Made by a program: the position numbers and the translations under genes
Shown here: one piece after another, positions 12,201-27,200 of the stretch
Numbering within the stretch: the first letter of the stretch is position 1
Layout: each line of letters opens with the position of its first letter
NCBI RefSeq assembly: GCF_015832195.1
Contig: NC_052018.1
Span: 53,443,666 to 53,507,665, forward strand
Direction: 5' to 3'
DNA: 64,000 nt
DNA from: Motacilla alba alba
Taxonomy: Eukaryota > Chordata > Aves > Passeriformes > Motacillidae
The notes under the pieces: model-generated
Databases searched by the model: none
What the model was told of the DNA's origin: nothing
The model's input: the letters and a program-made list of their open reading frames with translations, nothing else

Positions 12201-15200
12201 TTTTAATCTAATTTCAAAGAAATTAGGGTAGGTATTTTTTCTTATTAATTTTGAAGTGGTGTAGGCAGAAATGGGTCACTAGTTAATTCTGAACATTTAA
12301 ACAGAGGTCTTTTTTTCAGAGTAAGGAGACAGATTGATTACTCTCTGCTTAGGGAGAAGAAGATGTTGTCTTTTCAAAACTCCCAAATCAGCTCCCATTT
12401 AAGTATCAGGTAAGCAGCCAGAAGCCATTTACCAACAATAGTTTTAGTACCGTGTGCTGTAATAGAGCTTTTTTTGGATTTCATATATCCATAGTTTTCA
12501 GTTTAAATCCCTCAAAATACTGTAGGCTTTCCTTTGGGGAAAAAATTTAGCACTCTCTGTGCAAAAGAGACACAAAACTCCCCTATTTGGCACTCAGTAT
12601 AAAAGACTTCCTTACTGAAACCAGGTAGAAGAAACAGATCTGTACATGCCTTGTGCCTGAAAATCATGCTATTATGCACAGATGACAGTATACACAGTAT
12701 CACTGCAGTATCACACTCAAAATACTCGTTCCTTGACCTGACACAGAAAAATCCAGAAGTTGAACAAAAGCCTACAGTGGTAGGCAGTGGTACTTCTTTT
12801 TTTTTTTTTTTTTTTCATTAGAAAAGAAATAAGCACAGGTGCAAAGAAAGGCATCCATAAGAACACTGCTTAAATTAAAACCAAGAATTAATTTATAAGA
12901 ATTTATTTGAAGAGCAGCAATTGACTTTCTCCAAGTTACTCACAGGCAATGGATGATGGTCCGGCCCTCCCCTTCTTCACATTCCTCTTGCCATTTTTCA
13001 ACCTGGAGAATTAACTTCAAGAAGGATCTTTTGGAAGCTGGTACATCTCTATGAGAAGCCCATCCCAAATACTGGAATTGCTGCACCATCAGATAGCCCT
13101 CTTGTGGCTGAGGGAAATCAAAGAGTTTTAGGTCAAAATGGTACCTTTACATCTTGGTTTAGAAAACCAAAGTATAAAACTAACATGAAACCTAGGTGTT
13201 TATACTCAGGAGATTCTAACGTGTGTACATTGCACAGTAGGGCCTCCAGGAATTTCTACCACCTTAGCTCAAGGAAAATGTCAGAAAAGGTAAAAAAGGA
13301 AACTATATTGAAGACCACATCACAGTTTATTGATCACCTATCCTGAATTCTAAATGAACAAATACCCTAGATTCCATAGATTCTATGTGCTAAGGTTGCT
13401 TAGCACCACTAATCAATTTAAAACATCACTATTAAATTCTTAGACTCGCAGAAATAGAGAGGGATGCATTTGGCTCCTATTCATGAACTGACCCCATTGT
13501 AAATGAACAATGAGTAATACTGGTGCACAAACATGACTACTGTCCTTGAAGTCTTCCTTTTGTGCCAGACTATGATAATTATCACAGCCTTGCTGCCAGT
13601 CTCTGAGCCTTCCACATGCTAGATGTGACACAGGGAGAGCTTTGAATAGAATTTGACTGTCACAAGAAAGGCCTCAATAACAGGAAGGAAGAATAAATAC
13701 TCTATCTACTTTCTTGTAGCTGAAGATGACAAGTAGGTATGTGGATTTTAGAAAAGTAACAACAGAGCAGTGAGATTTTTAAATGCAAGGCTTATGAGTA
13801 AAAGGACATAGGAGACAAAGAGAAGAGTAGAAAATCAAAGCATCATAAAAAATTAAGAAATGGAAAAAAATAAAATCAGAAAAAAAAGAGGAAGTCTCAA
13901 AATACAAGAAAAAAGCACTATGGCGTAGTATTTGCCAGTGTGCCCACACCTTAGTTTCCTGTAGTTTCCAAAAAGAACTGAAAATGTTTTTTGTAATTCT
14001 GAATACAAGCAAAAAAAAAAAAAAAAATTGAGTGAAATACTAGCCACATGAAAACTGATCTTTGCCCTCTGAAAAATGAAAATGTGACCAAAATAAAAGA
14101 AAACAAAAATAAAGCAAAACACATGAAAGATCTTTGTGTACACTGTAATTAATTTTCCCCACTTAGCTTTCAAGATTAATGAGAGTTAAACATATACTCA
14201 AGATACACTAGAAATTGTGATAAGTTCAGTATTGGATGGATGGTAAAAAGCAGTCATGGTAAGTAAAATAGGGATTGCTGGCTAATTGTACATAGACTGG
14301 TGTCACAAGCATCTGTAACTCTTTGTGGTGGGCAATATAAATAGGCAATTCATAGAGGTAAGCTAAAGAGGAAATGCTGTATGGCAAGCGGGGTTTAAGA
14401 AGATGCTGCAAGAGTGTGGAACACTATGGGACAGTAAAAAGATAAGATGGTCTAAGGTATGAAAGAGCTGACAAGAATGCAAGACTGGCACTGCTATTGA
14501 AATTGAGAAAAAGATGGTAACTGTAGGTTGAGGCACAATGGTGGCAGAACCCATTAGAGGCAGAGGAATTTTCAAGGTTTTATCACACCCTGCTTTGCAG
14601 GGCACCACAGTCTGTCTTTCCTGTTGTGGCTTTCACATCTTAGGCTGAGAAGGTGCTGGTTGTAAAACCAGCCTCAGTGTTTCTGTTTGTGATTCACCAC
14701 AGAAAACATCTTACCAAAGCTACGAACTAAATACCTGTCAACACACATTCATTACAGGGATATTTCTTTTACTGTACACCAAACAAACAGAATACAGAAT
14801 ACTTCTCACATATCAGGGATGAATGCCTCAGAATAACATCCATTCACCTTAAAGCTCTCTCTGCTTATTGTAGAAAAGTACTGCAAAAAAGTACTGCAGC
14901 TGTAGAAAAGTACTAGAAATTAGTATTAGATAATGATGCTTGACTGAGTCTTTTCTGGGTAATGTCTTATGAACATTAGTACTTTACTATTATTCAAAAT
15001 TAAAAAGCAGAAGAGCCTAAAGAGTGTGAAAAATGACATATTTTTCTGTCACACATTGTTAGAATAATCCTTACTCTTGTTAGATTGCATATCCTGAAAA
15101 TTCTGTTTATGACGTCGCAGTCCATTGAACACGACATGCATTCCACTTGGATGGGGCCGTACCGCAGTATCCCTTCCTCGGGCCAGTATTGTGGGCAACC

Positions 15201-18200
15201 CTGTGCCAGAGCAAAACAGCCATAGTTAAATGGTAAATTACAACTTGAGCATTGCCTTATTCCCCTGCAGACATCTCACCTAACCTTTGCTGAGCAACTA
15301 GTGTTGATTTGTTGCTGTAGAGCAGAGAAGAATTGTAAAATCACTGCACTGCTCTACATTTTCATCATGTAGTAAATCCAGAGTGATTAAAGCATGTGAC
15401 AGTACATGGAAAACTCGAGCTTCAAACTAACCTGTGCTAAGTCGACTTCATTTAACATCACAAGAGAAGTACAGCCATAGTCATATACTAATCTCCAGAA
15501 ATCTTTCACAGTGTTTGGTAAAGGATGTTGTGTGACGATAAAAGCTGCTGGTTGCCTGTAGCTCTGTAAAGGCAAACAATTTTGTTAGTATCGGTATGGG
15601 AAGTACTTAAATTTTACTGAAATAGAACAAAATGTAAAAATGGAACAAAGGTGTGACATCAGTTACTTCATATATCACTGAGGATGTAAAAGTTAAAAAC
15701 ATATTATCATCTCCAATAAGAACAAAGAGGTTACTCTGCTCAGGTCTGCCTTCTTCCTGGTTACAGAACAAGCCCTGTTTTTACACTCAGATATGCTCCA
15801 GGCACTGAAGATGTTCTTTGTGGCTCTGTTGAGTTGAGGCTCAGGCACTCTGCTCTAGGCGTTATGTCCAGGAGCCAAGCAGGGAACCTTCACCCAATGA
15901 TGCAGAGAGGGGTGCAGAGGTCTCAGAAGATCACCCTCTCCACAGTAGGTTTTATGTGAACTCTGTGACTGAACTGGGGACTAAGCTCAATCTCAAAGTC
16001 TCTTTCACAGTGCACAGCCACAGAAACACCCACAGAACTGACTTTAGGGACAAACTGGAACCCATTTCCAGCAGAAAGCATAAGTTCAACAGCAAAATCC
16101 TATTTCCTGCCATGATTGCAGGTTCCATTTTCTGTATGCTGTGTTATATACAACTGCAAATAGGGACTCCCAGCCTTGCACAGTAACTGAGATGCAACTA
16201 ACAGCGGAGGGGCTACTTTCCTGCTACAGATGTATTATGAGCAGCAAGCAGAAGACGAGAGATCAGAAGTCTTTTGCAGGCAATTTGTAACCATCCATGG
16301 AAAAGTAAATTAACCCGGAGAAAGATCTGGTAGGGCAGATAAACCACTTTTGCTATGGAAGCTTGCTTATTTGAAGATTGATCCAAGGGATCGTTACGTG
16401 CAATATATCGACATACCTTCCAATAACTTGTTGTTAATGTCTTTAGCATCAGTACTTGCTTGATGAGAGATTAAGCAGGCTGCTGATTTTTTTAAAATAG
16501 ATTTTTGTTACCTCTTCTAATGCAGAAAGGATGTTGGGGTAGTAGCAGCTCATGTCCTACTTCCTAGAACTGCCCAGGGACAACTTAGGGACAAAAAATT
16601 TTTATTCTTCCCCTGTACTTTTAAGAAATAAAGCAAGTCCTAGCTGATGCTTTTCTAACCCCCTTCCCCATAATTTATCGTGTTTCTCAAGAGAAAGATA
16701 AGGGGTAAGTTCCTCTTTCTGTTTTGTTATTGAAACTCCCTTTTTCTTGTCCAGGAGTAGTTCCTCTTCTGTGAATAAATCAGTCTTAAAAGAAATGGCC
16801 AGAAGAGAAAAGGCAAAAAAACCCCAAACTTGTGTTACCCAAAATATTAGCCTTTTACTTATAACCTTGTTATATGCTTTCATTGTAATATAATACCTTT
16901 TATTTCTGCTGTTGTTTTTCCTTTTATTACTACCATTTCTGCCTTTTCTAACTTGCCTGTGATTGCCAATCCATTAATATATTGCTTGGTTCGTGTTCTA
17001 CCTGCTGTTGCACACTCAAGAGTCCTCCTGCCTCCCACAGCCTGTGTTACTTTTCTTTCACCCCAAACCACACTCCTCAATGCAGCTCTGTTGGTTGGTT
17101 CACAGCACATCAATTTTATCCAGGTGCTTCATGCCATTTTAACTGCAATTCTAAACAACTTTTGCTACCAGAATTCTGTTCACTGCTCTAATTCATCTGT
17201 TCAGCCCTCAGTGACACCCTAATACATTGGTCTTAGACACACTACTCCTCTATTTTTTTGACACAATAAGCTGATTGTGAGATTAGGGGCTGCATTTTGC
17301 TATCAGTTTGTTTTCTGCACTAGCTCGGGCAGAACTCAAGGATGACTACACCAATCAGTGTTGATGATTTCTGCTGCTATTTGCCATTTTATTTCAGCAT
17401 CTCTCCTTGGCATGGCAGTTTCTGATAGCATTTCATTTTTGAAGAAGGGGAGATGCTCCTGGAAATCAGGCCACTTATTTAAGCATTTACTGTAAAAGTG
17501 GCTTTAGGGGCCTAACTTTGGAAATGCTAATGGGAGGCACAGGAAGGTGTCTGGCAGCACATGAACTGCTTTATTGATCAGACATATATAAGCAGGTTCA
17601 ACTCCATTTTTCCCATTAATTCACCTTTTCCCCTGACAGTACTTCTGTTACTCAGACTTCAACTTTAAAGAGCTGCAACTCAAAACATAAACAACAAACT
17701 CCCCAATCCTATACTCTATACCCAAACATGCCAAGAAAAATATTTTTTCTTCCTCTGTTGTTCCTGCCTCAGTATACAAAGACTTTTTTTATGAAATAGT
17801 GATAGTAGCCTCATGTTCAGAGAGATAACATTTACTTCCTAACAAACAGCAGATTTTTGAGAATCTGCTGAGATTTGAGATTTGGAGGTCTGGACACTAG
17901 AGCTTTATATAATGCTGTTAAAAAGGTGAGATTTCCAGAGGGTCCCACAAGGATGCCAAAGACTAAAGATAACTAACCTTCTGAACAAAAACACAAGCTG
18001 GTGGGGCTTCTTACCTCCTCTCCACCACCCCCCCCCCCCCCCCCCCCCCCCTTCTTCATTAGGACTGCTTTACTGGGCACTGCAGCAACAGAATTACCCT
18101 TTCTTAAACCAGCAAGTGCTCTCTCTCACATTACAGAGCTTTCCATGGCACGCTATGCAGACAAAGAAGGTAGTCTCTTACATCCATAAGAGCAGCATTG

Positions 18201-21200
18201 ATGTAGTTGCTGCTCTCCCCATCAATAGTAATTAAGAAAGGCAGACATCTGTCAGGTGGCAGCATATCCATGAAGCGGTTCTTGTCGTGGTTCCTTGGCA
18301 AGCAGGCGATGCTGCAGTCCTCTGCCTGCAGGCGAGGGGTCACAGAATTCAGGGTCTAAGGAAAAGAGGACGCTTGTTTTAGCATGCTGAGCTAACACAC
18401 GTGGAACTCGGGAGCCCCGAGTTTTACTGTAACATATTGCAATATGAGAAAACATGAGGCATTAGCAAGAAGACATTAGTAAATGCAAGCTCCTATCTGT
18501 TTGTTGGACATTCTGGGGCTTTGCAAGGGGGGTGAAGCTGCAGGTATTAAAGGCACTCCATGTACCACTGAACACATTCCGCGTGACACCCTCCCTTCAG
18601 AAAGGAATAAAACAAAGAGGATCCTTTGGAGCTCTAAAAAGCTATGCCTTCCACGTGCAAATGCAAGCCAAAACTCTCTCTAGCTCCTACTCACTGGTCT
18701 TTATTTCCAACAGATATTTACTGCTATTTTATTAAAAGGAGGATATTCTGTATTTAAAACAATTTTGCAAAGCACATAAATATGGGTGCTTTATTTTGTG
18801 GACAAAAAGTTAGGGACCAAATGCTATAAAAGTCATATGAAAAACCTTCTCCTTAAAAAAAATTAAATGTATCTAGAGGCAAAAAAATTGTTGTCACATC
18901 AAGAGTTAGTAGGAACTGTGAATACCTGAAACTCATCTTTGAGATGCGAAGAGTTCGTCTGAGAGTCTATTCTAATCATATCAAAATAAGCAGCTTTGAA
19001 TTCACAGACAGGAATGGCAGTTTCTCCACACAGGCAAGCTTCTAGAATGGCATCATGAATAAAGATGTACTGTTCCTGTCAAATTAGGAAAAGAAACAAA
19101 AATTGTAGCCATTTAAAACCAACAGATCTTTCCTTCTTTTAGGATAAACAGGCCTACTGCACACTCTTAAACCCATTCAAAGTACTGTCCATCAATACAT
19201 TAAATAATGCTTTACTACAGTCTTGTTCTTATTGGGGTGCAGCGGACAAGGATTCCCACAGGTCCAATTTAAATTCAGTAAAACTTAACAGAACAGCGAT
19301 AATAATTTATTTAAGAGATTTTCAGTTTTCTTGTAGTGCTTGTGCATTTCTGTGCATATGCCAAAGGCTTGTTTGCTTTACCATTTTTTTTAAAAATAGC
19401 TTTCAATCTTCTGATGTTAGCAGAAAGTGTAAATCGCTTCAAGCACTACCAGTGTGATTAGCAAGTATTTGGCACATTGCATTCTCCTTATGCATGTGCA
19501 AGCCAGTGCATCAGTTGCCTCATACTTGGCTCTAGGCCAGTAATAAATTCCAGTGTGTTCCAACAGAAGCACCAATTCTTCCCATTTTCACTAACTTGCC
19601 TTGAGAGAGCCTGAGTCCTAGATAACTGCATTACTATTTCAGTTAGGCCTCCTGTCAATTTTTACACAAAATGCCCATTATATTTACTTATCCTGTGAGT
19701 AATAGATGTAAACCTTTTCTAGAACTGTGCCAGCCTCACGTAGCTACTGTGAATACCAACAAGGCTCTTAAGAGCACAAAATTTAAAATGTGCCTGTAAA
19801 AGCAGCACATGTGAAGGACCACAGTCATCTTCTGGCTCTACAACCATACCCATACAGCTATGGAGCTACTGGCATCACTGTTGACTGTATGACCATCACA
19901 AGAACTTGATGCAACAACAGCTTTGTTATTCTATGCAAGCATGAACTTCTGAGAGAAGGTGAGAGGTGAGAGGCAAAAGGGAGAGAAAGGAATTATAGCG
20001 GGTGTGTAATTCACATCCAAGTGCAGATTAGACTGGGAGGGTTAAAGCAGTCACACTGAAAAACTCCACCCCATGCACTTCCCAAAGGTTAATGGCACTG
20101 TAGCAAGAGCAGTTGACCAGGGCCGTCTATTGTTCAACTGGCATGGGTTGCAGCATGGTATAAAAACTGCACCAAATTACACTGACATGTTTGGCTGCCA
20201 TCTGCAGAGATTTCCATGAGGTCAAATGTGAAAGAACATCTCCGGTACATAGAGGGCAGGAGAGAGAAGTGGTGAACCACTTCAAGTAATCTGCCAATAG
20301 AAACCAATAATCTGAGTTTCTTTGGAAGCTCAGTGGTACTCTGGTGGCAGAGTGGGAGCTTCTAGAACTTCATTCCTAAGGCAATGGTTTTATTGTGAAG
20401 CTGCTGAAGGTGTGTTGAAAGACCAAGAGTAAAAATATGGAAAAGATTCAGAGCAAGGTTAATAAAGCAAACAAAAACAGAATTGAAAAGAGGGTGTTAA
20501 ATAGACATAAAGTTTACCAGTCAATTTATAGATAAAGTGATTGGCAATTGTCTAAAACAAGTGTCAGCCTGCTGAAATTCCAGCTTTAGGATTCTGGGAC
20601 TGCTAATACCAGAGCTGGAGAGAGACATCCCAGACATGCCTAATGTAAGGTCTTCCCTGAAAAAATCCTTCTTTCTTTCCTTTTGTTACCTAGTTAGGAG
20701 GGCACTTGCTTCTGTGAAGACTACAAGAATTGGCAGATTTGTTGCACCACCCTGGTTCTGGGTGCTTTTACACTCAGCAATTGTCCCCAGTGGAGGCATC
20801 CCCTTGACAGGGCCACCACCTGCTCACTTTGCAGAGTCACAGTGAAATTCTGACCCAGAACATTTCAAGAAGCATCAGGTGCTTCAAAGGCAAGCTGCTG
20901 TACCTCAGTTTGTACCATGTTGATGCGCCGGGACCGCAGAGCTTTGACACAGTTGTAGATATCCACAACACCTTCTCTTTCTGCCATATCTAACATGATA
21001 TCGATCACGATATAACAGCCAGTCCGTCCAGCACCAGCACTGAAAAGAATCAGTCAATACTGTTAGTAATAGCCCCAGAAAAACATCTACAAACTTAATA
21101 ACTGTTATTGAGAGCATTCTTATAAAATCATTCAGTTTTTTATCACAACCACTATCTAATTTTTATCTTCTCTCCTTCTCATCATAATGCCCTTTAAATC

Positions 21201-24200
21201 TTTTGATGTCCTCAAAACAACGTTTTTCTATCACATTTGATTCACTAAGTAACAGCAAAAAAAGGTTTATTCCTTTTATTACCCAGACCAATACTTAAAT
21301 TAAAAAAAGTTAGTTTAACTGAAATATGAAGATTGATTAAATGTATGCACTTCAGAATATTATAGATCTTGTTTTTCTTTAATAAGACTAAGAACGATTT
21401 TAAAGTGATCTATTACAATAAGAAACTCAAGTGTATGTTTTACCAGGCAAGTTCCAAGCTTGTTCAGACAGCACATTTAACAATATCCAGAAGATTCACT
21501 AATGATTTATTTTGGCTTTACATAAAGCTATGGAAAATTTTTGCACAGTGAATTATTATAATCCGTAAAGGCTGAGCAACTTTATCTACAAAATGTAATT
21601 AAACTTTTGACTAAAATACTTAGGTAAATCAAACATTTGTAGAAAGCAAATTCTATTTGTCAAAGGATGGTGTCCCAACAACATAACCTAGCAAAATCTG
21701 CACAGGAGAAACATTCTATATTTGTTGCCACTAACCTCATTCCATCTTCCTTCATCTACTTGCTTACTTTGCCTTAAATTAATAATCTGTTCAGACATTA
21801 TATGCAACACCAAGCTATCATAGCAGATGTATCTACACTCATTCTCAAATGCTGTCACAAAATTGTTAAAGGCTACCTAAAATGATAGCTTGGAGTATCA
21901 TGATTTAGCTGGTGCAGCTGTTGTGGGAAAAATAAAATCTCAGACTATTCTATTTAGGAAAAGAATCTGGTTATTTTCAAACATTGCTGTAGACAGCCAA
22001 ATCCTACTGCAGTGTGAATTAGGCAATTCAAAAAGGGAAGAATAAAAACAGAGCACTTCAAAATGATGGATGCTTCAGAAGAGACTGCTGTAAATAACCA
22101 CATAAACAGTTGTGAAAAATATAAATCTATGCCTTTGGTACACACCTGCAATGGACAACAATAGGCCCTGCACTAGGAGGGTTAGATAATTTGACTCTCC
22201 GTATAAAGGAAAGCAGTCCTGTGGCATTGTAAGGAACTCCATGATCTGGCCAGCCAGTGAAATGAAACTGTTTAACTTCACGGATTTCATTGTAGCCCCT
22301 CTGTAAAAGACAAAAAGAAAGTTACGAAATTTGAAGTATTTCATAGACTAGATATTACCTGGCTCAAATAATGATCACATATATTGGTAGAATCTACATG
22401 CAGTTTTCATAATTTCATCAATTATTTAAAGCAATGATCCATAGGAAGCTTAGAGATGTCATTGGGTTATTTTAATTTTGAAGTTTGTAATTTTTACTTT
22501 AGACATTAGGTATGCTAGTTTTGCTGCATGGAAGATATTTCTTTAATAGACTTTGATGCATTTCACATTGATTTTCAGAAGCTTTGCTAACTAGGGCAAG
22601 GGCCTGCTGCATTTAAAGGCAAATATGATTTAGCATAAGACCACAACTGTATCACATAAAGTATTCACCGAATTTGTACTTTGATTGAGATTGACTCAGC
22701 AGCGGTCAGAGCAGAGGGCTACGGGATGAACAGCAGGCATGACTCATAATCTGGTACTTGAGTTTAGCTCAGAAGTGTGGCTGTGGAGAAGAGGTGACTT
22801 TCAGAGGGGGACAGCAGCAGCTGACATTTCTGGGGAAATTCAAAGTCCCACAGTGAGATGCATGCTTGGGTAGCGCTGGTGCAATGCATAACTCCCATGG
22901 TAAGGTAAGGCTATCTACATTGTGGCCCAGCAAACAAGCCAGAGGGATTTGGTATACCACAGAAACATCAGCATAGCCTCTTTCATCCTCCTTGCTACCA
23001 GGAAACAGTATTTTGCCAAGCCCTTTCAAAATGTGCTCACCCTTCCCAGAGTGAAGGTCCTGACAACATATTCCGCGAGTGGCTCCATCTCTACACAAGT
23101 CACTTTGAAGTCCCCATACACTTCAGTGTCATCAGGCCAGTACTTGTAACACTTGACCTAAATAAAAAATGGGTATGAATTTACACCAAGGGAAAAGAAA
23201 AGCTTAAGGATACTGTACTGCATTATATTGCATTTATTTCCAAAATGACCGTGCATTCATGTGGCTTGTCATGGCTAGTGGCTGTTATGTCAAGTTAAGC
23301 ACTAGCTACAAGGAGTTTCCACTGCTTTACACAGCTACATTTAGGTGCCAATTCTCTTCTAAATGAGCATTTGTATTTTCTTTAGTGCTGAGCTGTGGAA
23401 TATATTTCCACTTATGCTAAATTGTGATGCATTTTGTACCCATAATCAAACTGTTGCAAGTAATCCCAGATACTTTATAGACTTCCCTGAGGTATGTGTT
23501 ACTGCTAAACTGTAAATAATTTGCTGATTTCTAGCCACTGATATAGAAGCACATTTCCTCTACTACTCTTCTCATTTGAGTGATGCTATACAAATCTATT
23601 CTGCTGAAATACGAATTTTGGATTCAGACAATTTTCCACTATGCATGAAAGCTACACAGCATCAGTTTCCAGAAGTTGCTTTTAGACAATACCATAACTG
23701 CAGCATTACCTGGACTCCTTCCCATTGCCCCCCTCAGGATGCAGGGCTGCCCTTCACAAGACCCTTCTACATTCTGCCCATAGTATGTCTTGTCAGCAGT
23801 TTTTTTTCTTTACACTTGCAGCATTAAAAGAAAAACAAATCCAAAAACTTACTCTTCCAACTTCCACTAAATTTGTGACCATCACAACACAAGCTGACTG
23901 CTCCTGCCATATCATTCTCCAAAAGTCATAAACAGTCTCATGAACTGGACCTGAAAGAAAAAAATGCAGGTAATATTCTGCAAAAAAATTAACAGTCAAA
24001 GTGAATACTAAGAATAAAATCCAGTGTGTTTCAGAGCTAATGCATGTGAGCACATTTGCTCAGAGAAGAAAATTTTGTTAAACCACATCATCCTGCCATT
24101 GTGCCAGTTTCTAGATTATATTGTTACTTCCGACCAATGCTGGATATTCTCAATTTAACTGAATTACCACTTGAAAGGAAATAATGGCAGGTGTTTCATG

Positions 24201-27200
24201 TAGCAAAATGACAGAAGTTGCTTGAGAACTACAAGGACACAGCAATGTGTGACTGCATCTATAGTTATACCAGTTATATCCAGTCTTGTTTTACATCTGT
24301 TAAATATAATGTGTTGAGAACAAGTTTCTTCAGGTGCTCACCAAGGAGATGCCCATGCCAGAGTGAAGTATCAGGCAGGAGGGTACTGGTACAGATACTG
24401 TGCACTTGCTATCCACTTCCTGGCAAGCATGGATGCACAAGTAGGCACTGAGCCAGACACTTCCCCCTGAAGTGTATTTAAACTAACTTAAGTACTTTTC
24501 TGTGAGGCAAATGAGAAGCACATGTTTAAGTTTTGCCTCTTGCTCTGCTGCAGAGACATGTTGTATTGAGTGACAGAGGCATTTACCCTGTTACAATAGT
24601 CTCCTAAACAGTTCCTTTACCACCATCCAGCAGTGCTATAAATATTACTGTATATAACAGACATAGAATCACAGAATTATCTGGAAAAGACCTTTAACAT
24701 CATCAAGTCCAACTATAAATCTAACCTTGCCAAGCACACCGCTAACCTTAAGAACCACATTTGAAGACTCAAACACATTCTTTCATATGCTAGATCAAAG
24801 GCTACAGACAAAAGCAGCAATAAATTTTTCTCTCCTTTACACACTATTATGTGCAATGATTTGCATAGTAAAACAGAAGTAAAATACAAACGTATACTTA
24901 ATGCCATGTAGAGACCTATTTAGGCAGCACTTACACAAAAATAAAAAACAAATGTGGTCAGAACTCTAAGCATCCTGCTTTAAAATAAGCTTTAACTTTG
25001 ACTTTCCTGTGTGCACCTACAATCAGCTGAGGGACAAATAATAGGATATTTCCAGACAGCTATCTGATTATGCTGACAGATCAAATAATGGCACACCTAA
25101 ATCTAATTATTTTTACTTTTAATCATAGCCTCTGATATTTCAGTGCAATCTTAGACTAATCTATTTGGTTTTCCTCATTGTGAGGAGTTCTATCAGAAAT
25201 ACAAACCAAAAAATATAAATTCTTTTTTTCTCTAGCACCTCTTTTTATTAGTAGGGTGTTATGTGATAAAGATTTGCCTCACTCCTTTGTACAAAAAGTC
25301 TTTGTCCTCTGGCATTACTTTACCCAGATTTTCTGAAAGAGTTTAATTTATCATTACTATCTTCACTGCATCCTGGACTAAGTTGAAGACAGCAAAATAA
25401 AACATTGTAATATGGAAAGAAAAATGCCTCAAGGCAGGTTGAAACTGTTCTCTTCTCTGTCCATGTCTCTTTTCTCTATTCATCTTCATAATTGGAAATC
25501 ATGGTAGTAGGTTCTGACTTTATCAGCTGAATTTATCACTGACAGATTTGCTCAATAGCTAATTAACATGATACATTAGTGCAATTTTTGAATTTATTCA
25601 CATTCCACCCAAACACACTATGTTAATTTACCATAACACAAGATGACAACTCACAATACTGGGTATGCTTTACTTTCTTCTACTCCTATTTTACCAAAAC
25701 ACTGTGGAACTCTACAGAGAACAATTTTTTGATTTGATTAAAGCTGGCAGATCCTTACCTTGGGTTGCAATGTAGTGGCTTGGTCTCTGATATCCCTAAA
25801 ACAGCAATATAAGTTGGTTTGAGTACCATATTAGTAACAGAGAGTGGAAAATAAAAGCATAAGGATACTACAGAATCCTTATATCTAGACAACATTTTCA
25901 GAACAAATCAATATTTAAGAGCAGCATGAAGCTCAAAACCTAAAAAACCAGTTAATATTGAAAAGGTTTGAATGACAACAGATAAAATGAAAATAAGAAC
26001 ACCTGACTTGAACAGACATTGTAGTGTACCAGGAAGGAGTACTCTAGATTGGTCCCTTGCACCTAAAAATGAGTCCTCTATTGACTTTATTTCCCTAGTT
26101 GTATATATTTGGGCATTTATTTAAAATTTAATAAAAATTCTTTGCCACCATATTATCTCACAGCTAATCTGTGTTGCCAGCTTAGCCAATATGAAAAAAT
26201 ACACATCTTTTGTCTTCTTATAAACAGAGAATCACTGTAAGGCACAAAGAGGTATGTGCCTCAGCCCTGTCTAATGGGGACAAATACATTGGTGTGTGCA
26301 CAGAATCAAGGTCCTACTGCAGTGAAATCTGCTCAACTGCACAAAGTGTGCATCAGTTACAGTGGGCATGATGCACACAAGTATATACACAGTCTTACAC
26401 ACACACATATATATATATATAGGTAAATAATCCTACACAGCTAAGCCTTTCCAGATAGCTGGATCTATGCCAATGCTAGCAGCACTAATTGTCCACATAA
26501 AAACTACAAGACAAAGAGCTACTGCTCTTGAGGAAATAATTGAGAGTATATTTTGACCAGTGCCAGTAATTTAGCTACAAAGAGGAAGGAAAGTTTAGCC
26601 TGGCTGGTGAGAAGACAATACTGAATTTCACAATGTGGAAATGTTCATAATGCCAGTTTTCCTCCAGGTTAAGTTTCATTAGGCCACTTGCTGGAAGTAT
26701 TGCATTACAGGGGTGTACAAGCCCTTGGTTTCCTGGTATTCACAAGATGTTACTAAAGTGAAGGATTTCAGTGTACCCAAGGAATTTATATTCTTTTCCA
26801 CAGACTGCTTTATTATCCTATCTAGAGTGAGAGCACCTTCCTCTGGGGCTTCTAAAAAAACCATTTGAATATCTTATTCTCGGCTTTACAGGAGACCAAA
26901 ATTGCATCAAATGATGAAAGAATTTCTCCTGAAGTCCTTCATATGAAGTTGCAGCTTAAAATTATGGAAGTAGAACCTGTGCTAGACAGGTTTACACTCA
27001 GTAATGCTTTTGAGAAGAAGATAAAATTGTTACTTAAAAATTGTAAAATGACAGTTTTTACTTGTAGCTTTCTTGCCTGCTTCTAATGAAATTCAATTCA
27101 CTCCTAAATAAGAAAATCAATATCCTCAGGGAATTATTAAAAATCTGCGAGAGTTTTCTTCTTTAAGGCCCCAGGCAAAATATCACAGGCCTATCATTTC

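Larger units (their letters stand above)
11703..12943 (-). other. PTPRK intron w18-w19
   Basis: 1.24 kb. Contains the tandem duplication near w19 and the T19 run; no other feature. Confidence 0.85.
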
